Shown: positions 34,601 to 44,800 of the stretch, in pieces
Layout: the number at the start of each line of letters is the position of its first letter
Position numbering within the stretch: the stretch's first letter is position 1
Assembly: GCA_035048485.1 (NCBI GenBank)
Contig: CM068580.1
Span: 41,901,585 to 41,965,584, forward strand
Length of the DNA stretch: 64,000 bases
Direction of reading: 5' to 3'
Origin: Pteria penguin
Lineage: Eukaryota > Mollusca > Bivalvia > Pterioida > Pteriidae
Made by a program: the position numbers and the translations under genes
Notes under the pieces: generated by a model
Told to the model about the DNA's origin: nothing
Database searches by the model: none
The model's input: only the letters and a program-made list of their open reading frames with translations

Positions 34601-35939
34601 AACTCTAACAAATTACCATCTCTAGATAGATTCCATCATTAGAAGTTTGTGTAATCACTACGACATGCATCAGGAATCAAATTCATAGAAATATGAACCT
34701 CAAAACAAGGCAATAATTAATGAAATTTGTGATTTGTTATGAGGTACACAGCAGACATATTTTGTAAAGATTTCATCTTTCTGATCTGCAGCCTAAAATT
34801 ATATCCTATATTATTCAAATAAAATATATGTATATACTGGTACTGAAAAAGATAAAAGTCTGAGTTTGAAGTTTGTCAATTGAATAGAGAGATACAAATA
34901 CAAATCGGTATCAGAATTTTGTAGTTGATTCTCACAGCTGCTTCTGACCTACAGTTCATGTTTAAAACTATTTGTATAAAACTATATATTTCAATCAAGT
35001 TGTTTTCAACAGTTGGTGTATTGACTTAAACTTAGATATTTTGCATAATAGGTAATGTCAGTAATTCCCAACACAGAGCATTATGATTTATTTGTGATTT
35101 CAGATTTAGCTCTAAGATGTGTCACTGGAACTCTTTCTACAGACAGTGAAAGTCTAACAGATGTTCCAGAGAAGAAAAAACAGAAGACAGAATCGGGGGA
35201 CTCCACTATGTCAGATGCCTGTACAAAAGATAAAACTGTCACCAGTCTGGCAGGGATCACTATTGCTCTTTGCTGTCATCATAGATGTACATGGAAGGCA
35301 TACACAGGCAAAAAATTCATACAGAATTGTGGCTTCTCTCCTAGAGAGTTTCAAATTCTCTGCAAATTAAGTAGTTGGACTGCGGCAACCTGGACTGGTT
35401 GGAAAACACGAGAGGAGATGGAATCTGACATAGTGTCAGCTTCACAACAAAATGATATTGATAGAGATAAGAGGGAAGGAAATGAAGGTTTGAAATCACA
35501 TGAGGAAGCCAAAAGTAAATCTGATGACCAAGAAGAATTTTCACAAAAAACATCTGAAGCAGAAATGGAAGAAGATGAGCACAAAACAGACAAACCATTA
35601 TCCAGGTGAGATAAGAATTTATCTGGATATTTAGGTTCCAAATGCAGCTCACTTCTGTAGGAAGTAGGGTTGTATGGCAAATATCATCTTATTTCAACAG
35701 AAATTGGTACATTGTTTATGTATTATGTGTGGAAATTCTTCTTTTTCAGACCAGAGCTGAATATTTCTGTGCAGGAAAAAGAGGCCATTGGCAGAAAATG
35801 TAAGCGTTTGATTGACTATGGAAGAGTTATCTTTCTTAGAGACAAGGGATTTGAATGTGAACTGAATGAATACATTGAAAGCAAACTAACACCTGAAAAC
35901 GTAGGCATTTTTGCCATACCAAAAAAATTGTGTTCATGA
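22546..35939 (+). CDS. TRMT13: tRNA:m4X modification enzyme TRM13 homolog (TRMT13), complete, 12 coding exons
   Basis: S-adenosylmethionine-dependent enzyme that 2'-O-methylates nucleotide 4 in the acceptor stem of certain tRNAs (family knowledge from yeast Trm13). Coding exons: 22546-22689, 26111-26157, 26694-26760, 27879-27938, 29699-29768, 30006-30115, 30724-30802, 31028-31116, 32198-32276, 33400-33474, 35104-35605, 35750-35939; total 1512 nt, 503 aa, all junctions in phase. Zinc fingers: CCCH (C18, C29, C40, H43) and U11-48K-type CHHC (C58-x5-H64-x9-H74-x3-C78). The SAM-binding loop VELGAGKG is at 186-193, GKHLCGGATDLALRC at 265-279, and the CCHHRCTW motif at 330-337. Human protein is about 480 aa; the extra length is mostly a Lys/Glu/Ser-rich charged insert (about 385-440) in exon 11. 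Start codon context AAACATGG is good. Confidence 0.95.
22690..26110 (+). other. TRMT13 intron 1
   Basis: 3.4 kb. A poly-G run lies at 22727-22740. A diverged duplication links 23784-23880 and 24250-24335 (CAGAGAnTnT...TTTGAGAGAC...ATGTGCC). A minisatellite occupies 25100-25730. Frames such as 23755-24102 have no familiar sequence. No nested gene was seen. Confidence 0.5.
25100..25730 (+). repeat. Diverged minisatellite, unit about 35 bp
   Basis: Around 15 copies of a motif like 'CCACCAGTTAACCTGCTGAAGGTCANTGNAATNT'. Copies differ considerably. Unrelated to the end of exon 1. Confidence 0.65.
26111..26157 (+). CDS. TRMT13: TRMT13 exon 2: 47-nt microexon, first half of the CHHC zinc finger
   Basis: Acceptor TTTTTTAG, then INQGKKRIKCPLNPK and two bases of the next His codon, then GTAAGT. 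It completes the CHHC finger with exon 3 (26694-26760: H-TCFEDMLQKHLKKC). It sits 3.4 kb into the gene and is too short to appear as an ORF; the in-phase fit on both sides makes it secure. Confidence 0.9.
26300..26660 (+). repeat. Minisatellite, unit about 25 bp, just before TRMT13 exon 3
   Basis: About 13 copies of 'GTGCTGTCCCTTGTGTNCTTATT'. It produces overlapping Cys/Val-rich open frames on the plus strand that are repeat artefacts. The first unit (AATGTCCCTTGTGTACAGTATT) resembles the end of exon 2 (AATGTCCCTTGAATCC...ACAGTAAGT). Confidence 0.7.
26850..27100 (+). repeat. Two-copy direct repeat of about 110 bp, probably a SINE relic
   Basis: AGCTCATTCAGTTGTTTGAT...CCAATTGGTGG occurs at about 26867 and 26998. 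TGTCCTGTCTTTTAGATAAG in the first copy recalls the body of SINE family B. Confidence 0.5.
27600..27705 (-). mobile_element. tRNA-like SINE relic
   Basis: Minus strand: AGTAGCATGACTGGTCACTTGC...CTCGGGTTCAAACACC, a weak A box and a B box at tRNA spacing. No complete tRNA cloverleaf, so not called as a tRNA gene. Confidence 0.4.
27955..28140 (+). repeat. Tandem array copied from the end of TRMT13 exon 4
   Basis: The exon ends ACCAGGATGTAACAGGAAAG|GTAG. Downstream, ACCAGG(A/C)T(G/A)T... recurs at about 27959, 27999, 28042, 28076 and 28117 (spacing 34-43 bp), one copy exact over ACCAGGATGTAACAGGAAA. Flanking AT-rich stretches (ATATNTTTNNNTAACCAGG) are also repeated. Confidence 0.8.
28310..29500 (+). 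mobile_element. Nonautonomous element with about 147-bp tandem core, copy 1
   Basis: Starts with hairpin CCCCCTGAAAACTTTCGGGGG (28312-28332) and a CTGTCCGTCCGTCTG stretch, then about eight copies of a unit holding CTATGACTTAAAATACCATG, TATCTCCTACACCTTTCATC and GGTCATTTCTGAAAGGTCAAGGTCAC. Phase points at 28499, 28645 and onward give a 142-148 bp period. Same family at 46262-47035 and 47665-47780, and reversed at 39255-39460. In TRMT13 intron 4. Confidence 0.75.
30205..30375 (+). repeat. Dispersed repeat, copy 2 of 2
   Basis: Matches 2700-2865 across about 160 bp (ACACACCATTCTATTGTTTTCCAGTGGGGC...). Lies in TRMT13 intron 6. GATTTGGTAGGTGACTAAA here also recurs near 60170. Confidence 0.65.
30724..30802 (+). 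CDS. TRMT13: TRMT13 exon 7: SAM-binding loop
   Basis: Codes ASLVGHLRDMGLLRSGLCYV then ELGAGK, with the final Gly split across the junction (G|GC) into exon 8 (GSLSHWIQKG). The glycine-rich VELGAGKG is the methyltransferase motif I of the family. Confidence 0.93.
31265..31920 (+). mobile_element. Decayed element with about 120-130 bp repeats
   Basis: Diverged copies of 'TTTGGGACCATGACCTTTGnCCTTGnGACCTTGACCTACTTTTCAAAAnCTTTAACTTnGGCTATAACTTTTGAACCAAG' and an end TATGCCCCAACAGGGATG. In TRMT13 intron 8; short frames here are repeat artefacts. Confidence 0.55.
32370..32950 (+). repeat. Minisatellite, unit about 35-45 bp, in TRMT13 intron 9
   Basis: About 13 diverged copies of 'CACCATATAGATCCTCTATCACTAAACACTGG'. 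A similar phrase (CCACCACTAAACACTGGATGCCACTAT) is found at about 7878-7910 and again at about 7960, so the family is dispersed. Confidence 0.65.
33400..33474 (+). CDS. TRMT13: TRMT13 exon 10: GKHLCGGAT catalytic-region exon
   Basis: Codes KVNSIASGNKPIVAVGKHLC then GGAT and the first base of the next Asp, ending ACAG|gtaagc. Human TRMT13 has GKHLCGMATDLALRC here. The 3' half of this exon and its donor are the source of the intronic arrays at 33475-34530. Confidence 0.92.
33475..33790 (+). repeat. 53-bp tandem array copied from TRMT13 exon 10 and its donor
   Basis: Units such as 'TAAGCTTATACATGTGGTTG' + 'GTGTAGGTAAACACCTGTGT' + 'GGAGGTGCTACAG' follow the true exon end without a gap. The last 30 or so bases of each unit still code GKHLCGGAT in the exon's frame. 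At least five copies; three central ones are identical. Some copies keep CAG|GTAAGC, others have CAGTAAGC. Confidence 0.88.
33790..34530 (+). repeat. 149-bp higher-order array derived from TRMT13 exon 10
   Basis: Five units of 149 bp (phase points ACCTGTGTTGAGG at 33841, 33990, 34139...). Each holds two exon-derived pieces: a decayed GTAAACACCTGTGTTGAGGTTCTG and a better one, AACAAACCTATTGTTACTGTAGGTAAACACCTGTGTGGAG, which matches ...GGGAATAAACCTATTGTTGCTGTAGG in the exon. So the source is the whole 3' half of exon 10. Confidence 0.85.
35104..35605 (+). CDS. TRMT13: TRMT13 exon 11: largest exon, CCHHRCTW motif and charged insert
   Basis: Begins DLALRCVTGTLSTDSES and carries GITIALCCHHRCTWKAYTGK, equivalent to IALCCHHRCDWRHYVGK in human. 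The rest is a hydrophilic stretch rich in Asp, Glu, Lys and Ser that has no counterpart of this length in human and is probably disordered. Confidence 0.93.
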
Positions 35940-38660
35940 TATTAAATTCAATGTTTTATGTTTATGAAGTAAAGAAAAATCATACACAATTTGATGTGGA
36001 ATTTATCTTGAATATGTACCTTATGATTCCCATGCTAGTTCCCACTCTTTGGACCAAACCAGAGCATAGATTTCTGAAGGTGTTATATATATAACTCATG
36101 AATCCCAACAGTCTTATAAGCAATACTGGATAAAGTTTCACAGAACATTAGATATGTATTAGTTGGTCATTGGTCATTATTCCCAGTCCAATCAAGAGTT
36201 AGTAGAATCACTGTAGTGATGCTTTGTAAATCAGACTGATTTACTGTTTTAGGTCACTCCTGATTTTTTTTACATAAATGTTGATGACTCATAAATCAGA
36301 AACTGATCGAAAACGTTCTTACATTTACATAATAACAATCATCCAATACAAGAAGGCAGACATGCCTGAGCCCTCTTTGTAAAGCTCAGTACTGACCTTT
36401 ATACATGTATATGCAGGCATAATTTTAGTTCTTCCTATTGTTTGGTATCAGTTTATTTACCATCTTTTAAGCACAATTCTTAGTATTTGTTAAAGATAAA
36501 ATCATTGGACAATACATTCTACACCATTAGCTTGGGTAGCGTTTGTAGTTGTGTAGGTTTGTTCCTTATCACAGAGGTGGAGCTAATGAGCATGACTAAC
36601 CACCGTAGATTTTACCATGATTTCTCTTAACTAAAGGACAGGAACTTGTCTGTCTAAAAGAAATATTCACCCACGATACCAAAGCACTGCTACTTTGGAA
36701 GGGAACATAGATTACCTTTTTAGTAGTGTGAGGGGCAGACTTGATGTAGTGGTTAAGTGCAGGGCATGTGGTGCAGACGATCCAGGTTCAATTACCATAT
36801 TGCACCACTATGTTAAGAGGTTGGTTACTTCCTGCTTCCATGTCAGGATATGATTGAACTACTGTTGAAAGCGATATCAAACACCAATCAACCAACCATT
36901 ACAGAACCATGGTGACCTTGACAATATAATGAACCCCAGTCAAGAGGATCAAGATAACCTCATCATTGTGTTATTGGTGAAAATTTTCAATTTTTTGTTC
37001 ATAAAAAGAAAATGATATTCAAATAATTTTCTGTTGTTATATTTGCGACATCATACACAAATACGTAATTTATCAGAGTTTCGTGGGGCCTAAAATGATG
37101 TCATCACAATGCTATGCAACAGACAAGCAAAACATGATGTAGATTTTTCATACTAATAATTTTTATGAAATGAACACCTAGTTATGACTTCAGTGACCAC
37201 TGTTGTATGTGACCTTTGGTTATTGCCACGACACACCATTGCATAATTGACAACAACTGTGTGAAGTACGAAGTCAAGGTCACTGCATGAGGTCAAAATT
37301 TGTACATATGTAAAATATCAAAGCCTATCTCTAACTATAACAACAAGTTAAATAAAATTCAACCTTTTATATTTCACATTTTATAACTTCACAAATACTT
37401 TTATATAACCATTAATATCATCAAATAAAATGATCTATCTATCTAAGACAAATTCAAAATTAAAGCATGAAACACAATCCCCATGACAAACAGAGTACTT
37501 AGCATGTTACGCAGTAGAGAAATGAAAAAGAACTGTTTCCTTTATGGCAACATTGGGAAATATGATGACTGAATGAATGTGACCAGCAACATACATAGTA
37601 TCAATTGAGTATGATGATGTATATTTCATAGAGATTTTTCCTCAAATTTTCAGTAACAAAAGATACATACCATAGTTATAATTATTTATTACTCAACAAT
37701 GTACTATAAATCTGGAAAGTTTTCCTGTCTGTTGAATGAAAATTTGCAAGGATAATGACTTCACAAAATTCGTATATTTTTAATCAATTTGTATCAGAAA
37801 CACTTGAAAGATAGTGTGTTTGCGAAAGTTAAGGTTAGTAGTACATAGAGTCCGAATTGGCATAGATTAATGCCATTCATCACTTTATGAAGATGACCAC
37901 ATACAATATGTTAATTTTTCATTTAAATTTTTTTTACATAAGCAGACAAAAGTTTCAGTAATATTCATACATATTTCTTATTTATCATTATATTGTTAAA
38001 ATGAGAATAAAGAAAATAAAACTTTTTATCTCTGACTCAAATTTGCAAAAATAAACTGTCACAAAACCTTACAGATTTATGGTAAGTAGTATTAAAGGAC
38101 ATTTCCCCATTTTTAACTCTGAATATCAATGAAGCGAGCATTACTAGTGTATATGAAAAGTTATGCAAGCATAACCATGTTTTAGTAGAATATAAATTTC
38201 TTTTCAGACATGGAAGTTATACATCCAAATAATACAAATGAATGAAACTATGCAGTTCATGCTTATTACATATTCAGAAGCAAGGGATACTTCTCCCCAG
38301 TAAAAACAAAATAAACAATAGAACTACCAGTAACTTGTGAGATACAAAATTTCAGAATTATTTCAGAAGAAGATTTAGAAATGTTTCAAAATTTCTTTGA
38401 ACAATTAATTTCAGGTGTGGTCTGTTGATTCTGATAAAATAATCATGTAAATAAGTCAAGGAAACTTCTACCTTTCATAATGTGAAAAGATAACTAAATG
38501 AACTACAATACTCATACTGTTTTAGTCATAATATAGACTAACTGTCTACTTCGGAAATGATATAGATTGACATTGGTTAATGACAATAGCAGATACTTTG
38601 GATAAGGAATTGCTTGCATGTTAATTAGAACGATTTAGATACAGAGTCAATCAATGGCAA
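35940..38660. other. Convergent intergenic region between TRMT13 and DNAJC14
   Basis: The 3' UTRs of both genes must lie here. A SINE (36727-36895) is the only clear repeat. ATTAAA directly after the TRMT13 stop (35941) and AATAAA at 37351 are possible plus-strand poly(A) signals. No further gene was seen. Confidence 0.5.
36727..36895 (+). mobile_element. tRNA-derived SINE, family A, diverged
   Basis: Plus strand: GGGGCAGACTTGATGTAGTGG (A box), CCAGGTTCAATTACC (B box), CACCACTATGTTAAGAGGTTGG, tail AAACACCAATCAACCAACC. Confidence 0.8.
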
Positions 38661-38838
38661 CTAATGCTTCTTCTTTCTCCGACGAGAGGTCTTCTTGCTA
38701 GCAGTTGTCGAGGACCAATTTTGATTAGATGCAGTCTGAGACTGTTGTTGAGGTGGTTGCCATTGGTTACCAGCACCTTGCTCTGTATTCATAGCCTGAT
38801 GAAACAGATGATTGATGAAGTTTTCTAGATCTGCCTCA
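38661..38838 (-). CDS. DNAJC14: DNAJC14 terminal coding exon
   Basis: Codes EADLENFINHLFHQ, a Gln-rich linker, and the basic tail KKTSRRRKKKH followed by TAG. Human ends in a similar order (DLQDFLSRIF, linker, basic RRKK). AATAAA on the minus strand at about 37685-37690 could serve as its poly(A) signal, but this is unproven. Confidence 0.9.
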
Positions 38839-41800
38839 CTGAAAAATACATGTAGTAAACTCTTTAAAAAATAATTTAAGGAAATACAGCATAATTATTC
38901 TAGCAACACAGATGTATCGGTATTATTCTAATTTGTAAATTAGACAAGGAACATACTAAATATTTCACAATTTACCTTAATATCACTTATTTCTACATAT
39001 GTAAAAGGACATATTTTTGTAATTTGAGATTTTTAGTCAACACCTTGGAAACTTCTTTTGCAATTTAGCTGGAATTAGCTATGTGTTAAATATGCAATAT
39101 ATAGGAAATCATTGTATTAATTGATGACAACTTCAAATCTCAATGTATCATATGAATATCCAATTGAGTCAACTGTAGAACAAGTCATCACAGTATTTTA
39201 AACTAAAATGAGTAAATCTAACCTTGATTAGTTACGAAATAAAAACTTTTTAACATGACTTTGGACCTTTCAGAAATGACTGAGTGACCTTTGTCCCAAA
39301 GCCCTTAACCTAAACAACATTTTTGCTAAAATATGATCAAATTCTGATGAGAGTGTAGGAGATGTAAGTACTACATGGTGCTTTAAGTCATAGTTAATAA
39401 GTGACCTTTACCTTTCAGAAATGACCTTGAGTGACCTTTGTTTTGGGGAGCATAAAAATAGTCACTTTGTATAATATACAATCAGTACAAATCATTCAAA
39501 CGCAGTATTTCATCACATGTATTGTGAAGAATTTCACTAAATATCTCCTAATAAATGGAGACTCAAGTCTATTATGTACAACAGTGACCTTGACATGTAC
39601 ATCTTCATATTCAACAGTGTTGTTTCTTCTGGCCATACATGTTATGTGAACTGGTTTTTTATATTCAAAGGCACTCAGTTTTGTATACATAAGAACCACG
39701 TTAGTCAGCTATTCATAAAATGTTCCAGTGAGCTTTAACATTAAAGATTTTACCTGTTATCATAATAATTCTGTTTTATTGGTCTTGTGATCATAGTGCT
39801 AATAGTCCTTTCTTAATTCAACCTGAACTTAAGAATCAAGACAACAGTCTATTCTTATTCAAGCTAAACTTAAGTCTCCAGACAACAGTCTTGCTTATTC
39901 AAGCTTAACTTAAGTCTCCAGATAACAGTCTTGCTTTGCTTATTCAAGCTAAACTTAAGTCTCCAGATAACAGTCTTGCTTTGCTTATTCAAGCTAAACT
40001 TAAGTCTCCAGATAACAGTCTTGCTTTGCTTATTCAAGCTAAACTTAAGTCTCCAGATAACAGTCTTGCTTTGCTTATTCAAGCTAAACTTAAGTCTCCA
40101 GACAACAGTCTTGCTTATTCAAGCTTAACTTAAGTCTTCAGAAAAACAAATGAAAAGATGGACAAAACCACACAACAAACCAGAGAAATGCCATAAAATC
40201 TGTTTCTTATAATTTCTAGACAGTAAGTGCCTTTAGCATGTATATGTTACTCTATAATAAAATGAGTTTACCCTGATCGTCCTTGCTGATTGTTATTTCT
40301 TCCACCTTCAGTAGCAATTCTATAGAATACATGATGAGCAGAGGCTTGCATATGTTTGAAGTAGTCTTTCTGTAATGAAATAAAACAGCCATCATTCTAT
40401 ATTTTGTTCACAATGCATTTTGAAGTGGTGAATAAATCTATCATAGACGGAAAGTAAATATTAATCTGTTGATAAAAATGAAGCAAGATCAAAGTAATCC
40501 ATCTACCTACATAAGTTGCACAAAACTGAATTTTTGAGTCATTTTGATTTCATACAGGGAATCTTTTGTCAATTAAAACCATAGCACTCATTTACCAATA
40601 TGGTAACAGCAAGGTGTATACGTCACTTCATTTATTCACAAGCCAATACTCTATAAATATGAGAGGTGACAGTGAATTACAGTATGTGACTTTGTTTACT
40701 CACAACCCGAACTCTATGAAGGTGAGAGACAACAGCAAATTCCATTTTTGCACTATAATCCACCAAAGTACCTCATTTTCAAGTTTTAAACATACAAAAA
40801 GAGAACTTTATCAATATGATGCACTTCCTCACAGTGACCTACCTTACATGAAACCCATTCAGTGATATCATAGATTTTGCCTTCCATGCATGCATAGTAA
40901 TGCCATAAGAATCCAAAGACTGAAGTTTCTGCCCAAACATCTCCCTACAATAGAAAGACAAAATGAATAATTTGCCCAAAGAAAATCAAAGTTAATGAAT
41001 CTTTCTCTCATTATGCTCAGGTTTTTATACAAGTAACAAAATCTGATGGATTTTACATACCTCTTTAGCAGAATGTCTTATATTGCATCGTTTACAGAAC
41101 CTAGCACTGTACCATGGCCTATCCACTGGTATACGTTTATGCTTTCCACCACAGTTATCACAACGCATCATATTTGCCGCCTGTTCAAGAAGGATATTAT
41201 ACATGTAAAAGTCAAGAATATAAGTCTACATTCATTCAATACAAATATTTTCCTTCTTTTAGTTTTATGTCTTTTTGGATGAAATCTTTAATACAACAAA
41301 TATCAACAGACAACTCTCATCTTACCTCCTGAATCTTGTTCTGAAGTTTGGTAAGCAGATCATTGAAATCTTTCTGAAATACAGTCACCAATATAGGATA
41401 AATAACCTAATCCAGGTCATTCATCTCTGACTTAGTGCATTTAGCATGCTGATAAAATGCTTCTTATACAAGTTATAAAACATTAGATCTAAGCGCTATT
41501 TAGACCATACACAAGATATTCATACAAATGAAATAAAACAAATCATTGGTGGGATATGATACTACAACTTTCTAATCTGAACCTTATCAAGTTAGAATAT
41601 GATAACATAGCTATATCTAGCATATACGAACACTAGAAAACTGACTCTTACCATGGCAGCTTCAGCTTGATGAGCTTCTGCTAGCTTACTATCGTATGCC
41701 TTTCTCTTTTCCTAAGAACAGAAAGAAGCAAGTCAGATTATCTTGAATATCTGAATAATAAAATGTAAGATTGTTGATGTTTCTGTGAAAAGAACCTGAT

Positions 41801-44800
41801 TGCAATTAGGAAATACTAGTGGTACACATAACAAATCTTGCTTAAAATTAGACATTGTGAACTAAAATAATACTCTGATGCAACAAATTTGGAATATAAT
41901 CAGTTTATTTATTACATGTATAAGGGATTATATATAGGTCATGGTCAATGGGTCAAAAGTTGCCAATGAAAGCCCTTATCATATTGTATCTATATTTGAA
42001 AAATACAAATTCTAACTCTTACCATTAAAGAGTAGATGCAAAATGTCAAGGTTGTTTAGTAAAAAAAAAAAGCCAAAACATCTCAAACAAAGCCTAATCT
42101 GAAAGTATCTATATTTAAAAGCTAAAAGTCTATGCATTTTGATATCAGTTACATATCCAGACAAGGTCAAAAGTCACGGCACTAAATGAAAGCTATGCTC
42201 ATGAGGATCTAAATGAAAAATACATTACCTGTAAAAAAAAATATGATAAAGATTAAGGTGCCAATTGATAGCACTAATCATAAGCCCCCCCCCTTTCCTT
42301 TTGTTTGAAATATTAAAAATTAAAAGCCCTATTTATACCTATACTTAAGATTGAGCTTTTAAAACTTCTTAAACAGATGGACAGAGTGATTACTATATAC
42401 CCCCAAACTCTATCTGTCAGCTATAATTATTGAAGAATTTGATTACAATGGGAAAGTGATAGCATTTGATATGATTATTGATAGTTTACATATGCTACAA
42501 TAGATCTATATGGACATCCTTCATGACTGCAACCTATTCAAACATTGACGTTTGCTTTTACTAAAGAAATCTATAAACATATGTTACTATCTTCTGGTAA
42601 AATCTGTGTTTGTTTATGCAATGAAATAAATGGACTGCACAGATGTTAAGCATTTATTAACTAACAAAGGAGGAAATTAGAAGCATGACGTAAGGATCCA
42701 TCTTTAACAATATCGAGGTTTTGTGATTCCATATGTAAGGATTGACACCGGTATGTCTCCGAAGTTACCAGCATGTACCTGTTTTAAATTTATACTGGAA
42801 ATCTTAGCGATACTGTGATAAAATGAATATTTTTGATGACAAAATGCCTTGATGTTGCAGAGGACCCAAAGCAGATATTTTTGTTCTGCTTTTGTCACTT
42901 AAGATTGTTTATATAAAATTTCAGTTGAAAAACATACAAGGATTTATTTCATATTTATTTCATTTACTTCGGACAAATAAAATACCAAACTGGCATTTGA
43001 AAATTGGAGCAAAGTCAGAAAAACATTATTTAAACCGGGTCCAGAGAACAACAAAGAATATGTATTTAGAGCACAGCAGCATCTGTCATCTGGGGTTTTT
43101 TTAACGAATAATTGTACCAATGATATAGCAAGATTACTACTTCCATATATAATCATATTAAAATATCACAGTGGCAGTATTTATTGACATACTGACAATT
43201 TCAACCAAGTATTTATAAACATGAAGGTGCAAAATCTTCAATGTGATAATTTCCATTCAAAACACATAATCTTTTAAAGATTTCTTCATTTCATAAAAAA
43301 CCAAAATGTTATCAGACCATTTCATATGCAACAGTATCCTTACCTAACACAAACCTGACAAAAAATCCTATTTAAAAATTTTGTTTGCAGTACACACTAT
43401 GATTTCTAAAAATATATACTAAAGGCTCTCTGTTCATACTTTGAAATCAAGTATTCATATATAATATTTTTCATTTTAAGGATTTCTTCATGGATTCTCC
43501 ATTATTTGAAAAATTGTACACAGATGTATGAAAATGAAAAAATGTAGTTCAATATCTTTCAAATATAGAATATGTATATAGAAATATATACATTTAACAT
43601 GTTGTTAACTCTGAATTGTTTCCTTATTGGTTTCTTGATTTCACTTGGACCAATAAAATATTAAACTGCAAGCCCAGCATTGCATTCTCAATAATGACTT
43701 TCTACAAGAGTTAGTATGAGGGACAGAATCATAAAGCCTTGACAGTGTGAAGATTGTAATGATCCTTGAAATATTCTGCATGTGGTCAAATGTTGCTTAC
43801 ATTTCACAATAAATTTCATTCATAAGAAAGAAGAATAGTGTGGTCCTCTTGATGACATGCAAAATGCTTACCGATTCTCCAATGAGTTCAAAAGCATGTC
43901 CAAGAATTTTAAAGGATTCTTCAGCACCAGGCTGGGTATTCTGAAAATATAATTGTTTACTGAATTGTTTTACATCAAACCAAAGTTATTTCATCAATGA
44001 CATTGGCCCAATGCGTTGCAATGAATTCTGTCTTATGCAACAGACCCACCCAAAGCAATGAGGAATTTTCATACGACAACATCTATCTTTTTTTTTTTAA
44101 ATTCTCACATAAGAAATACTGGACATCTGCCACTCATCAAAAGTGTTCGAATCCGGAACCTCTCGGGTTACGTCAAGCATGCTATGGACCAAGCTAGGCA
44201 GGGTTTTGAAAATATATCCATACAATATAGATAGGCCATATATATTATGAGACTTCATCAATGCAGATGTTAGTAGAATATTTCAATTCTAGTATTATTA
44301 TCATGATTGTATTTAGTCCGTAATGTCAAGTCTCATATGCTTGGGTCTGAATTTCTCCCATTCAGAGAGAATCGACGGAAATGATAAAATTTGAAACTTT
44401 TCTTTTAAGGATACTACTTACAATTCAATTTGCCATTCACCCATTAATATCTAAACTATACTGCTTCCATATCAGAAAGATTGACAACAGGTCGGAAACA
44501 AGCAGAATAACTAGAAAAAAAAATTTACCTTATCAGGATGCACTAGCACTGCTTGTTTACAGAATAACTAAAAAAAATTTACTTTATCAGGATGCACCAG
44601 CACTGCCTGTTTACAGAACGAGAAAAAAAATTTACCTTATCAGGATGTACTAGTACTGCCTGTTTACAGAATAACTAGAAAAAAAATTTACCTTATCAGG
44701 ATGCACTAGCACTGCCTGTTTACGATAGTATCTTCTTATATCATCATCTGTAGCATCATGCTTTAAACCTAAAATACTGAAAAACAAATTCCTTCATATT

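Noticed and set aside
39840..40145. 45-bp array as another exon-end duplication (from DNAJC14 exon 11, donor at 40271)
   Set aside because: On the minus strand AAGCAAGACTGTTATCTGGAGACTT only loosely recalls CAGCAAGGACGATCAGGGTAAACT; gaps are needed and no donor is kept, so the match is not convincing.
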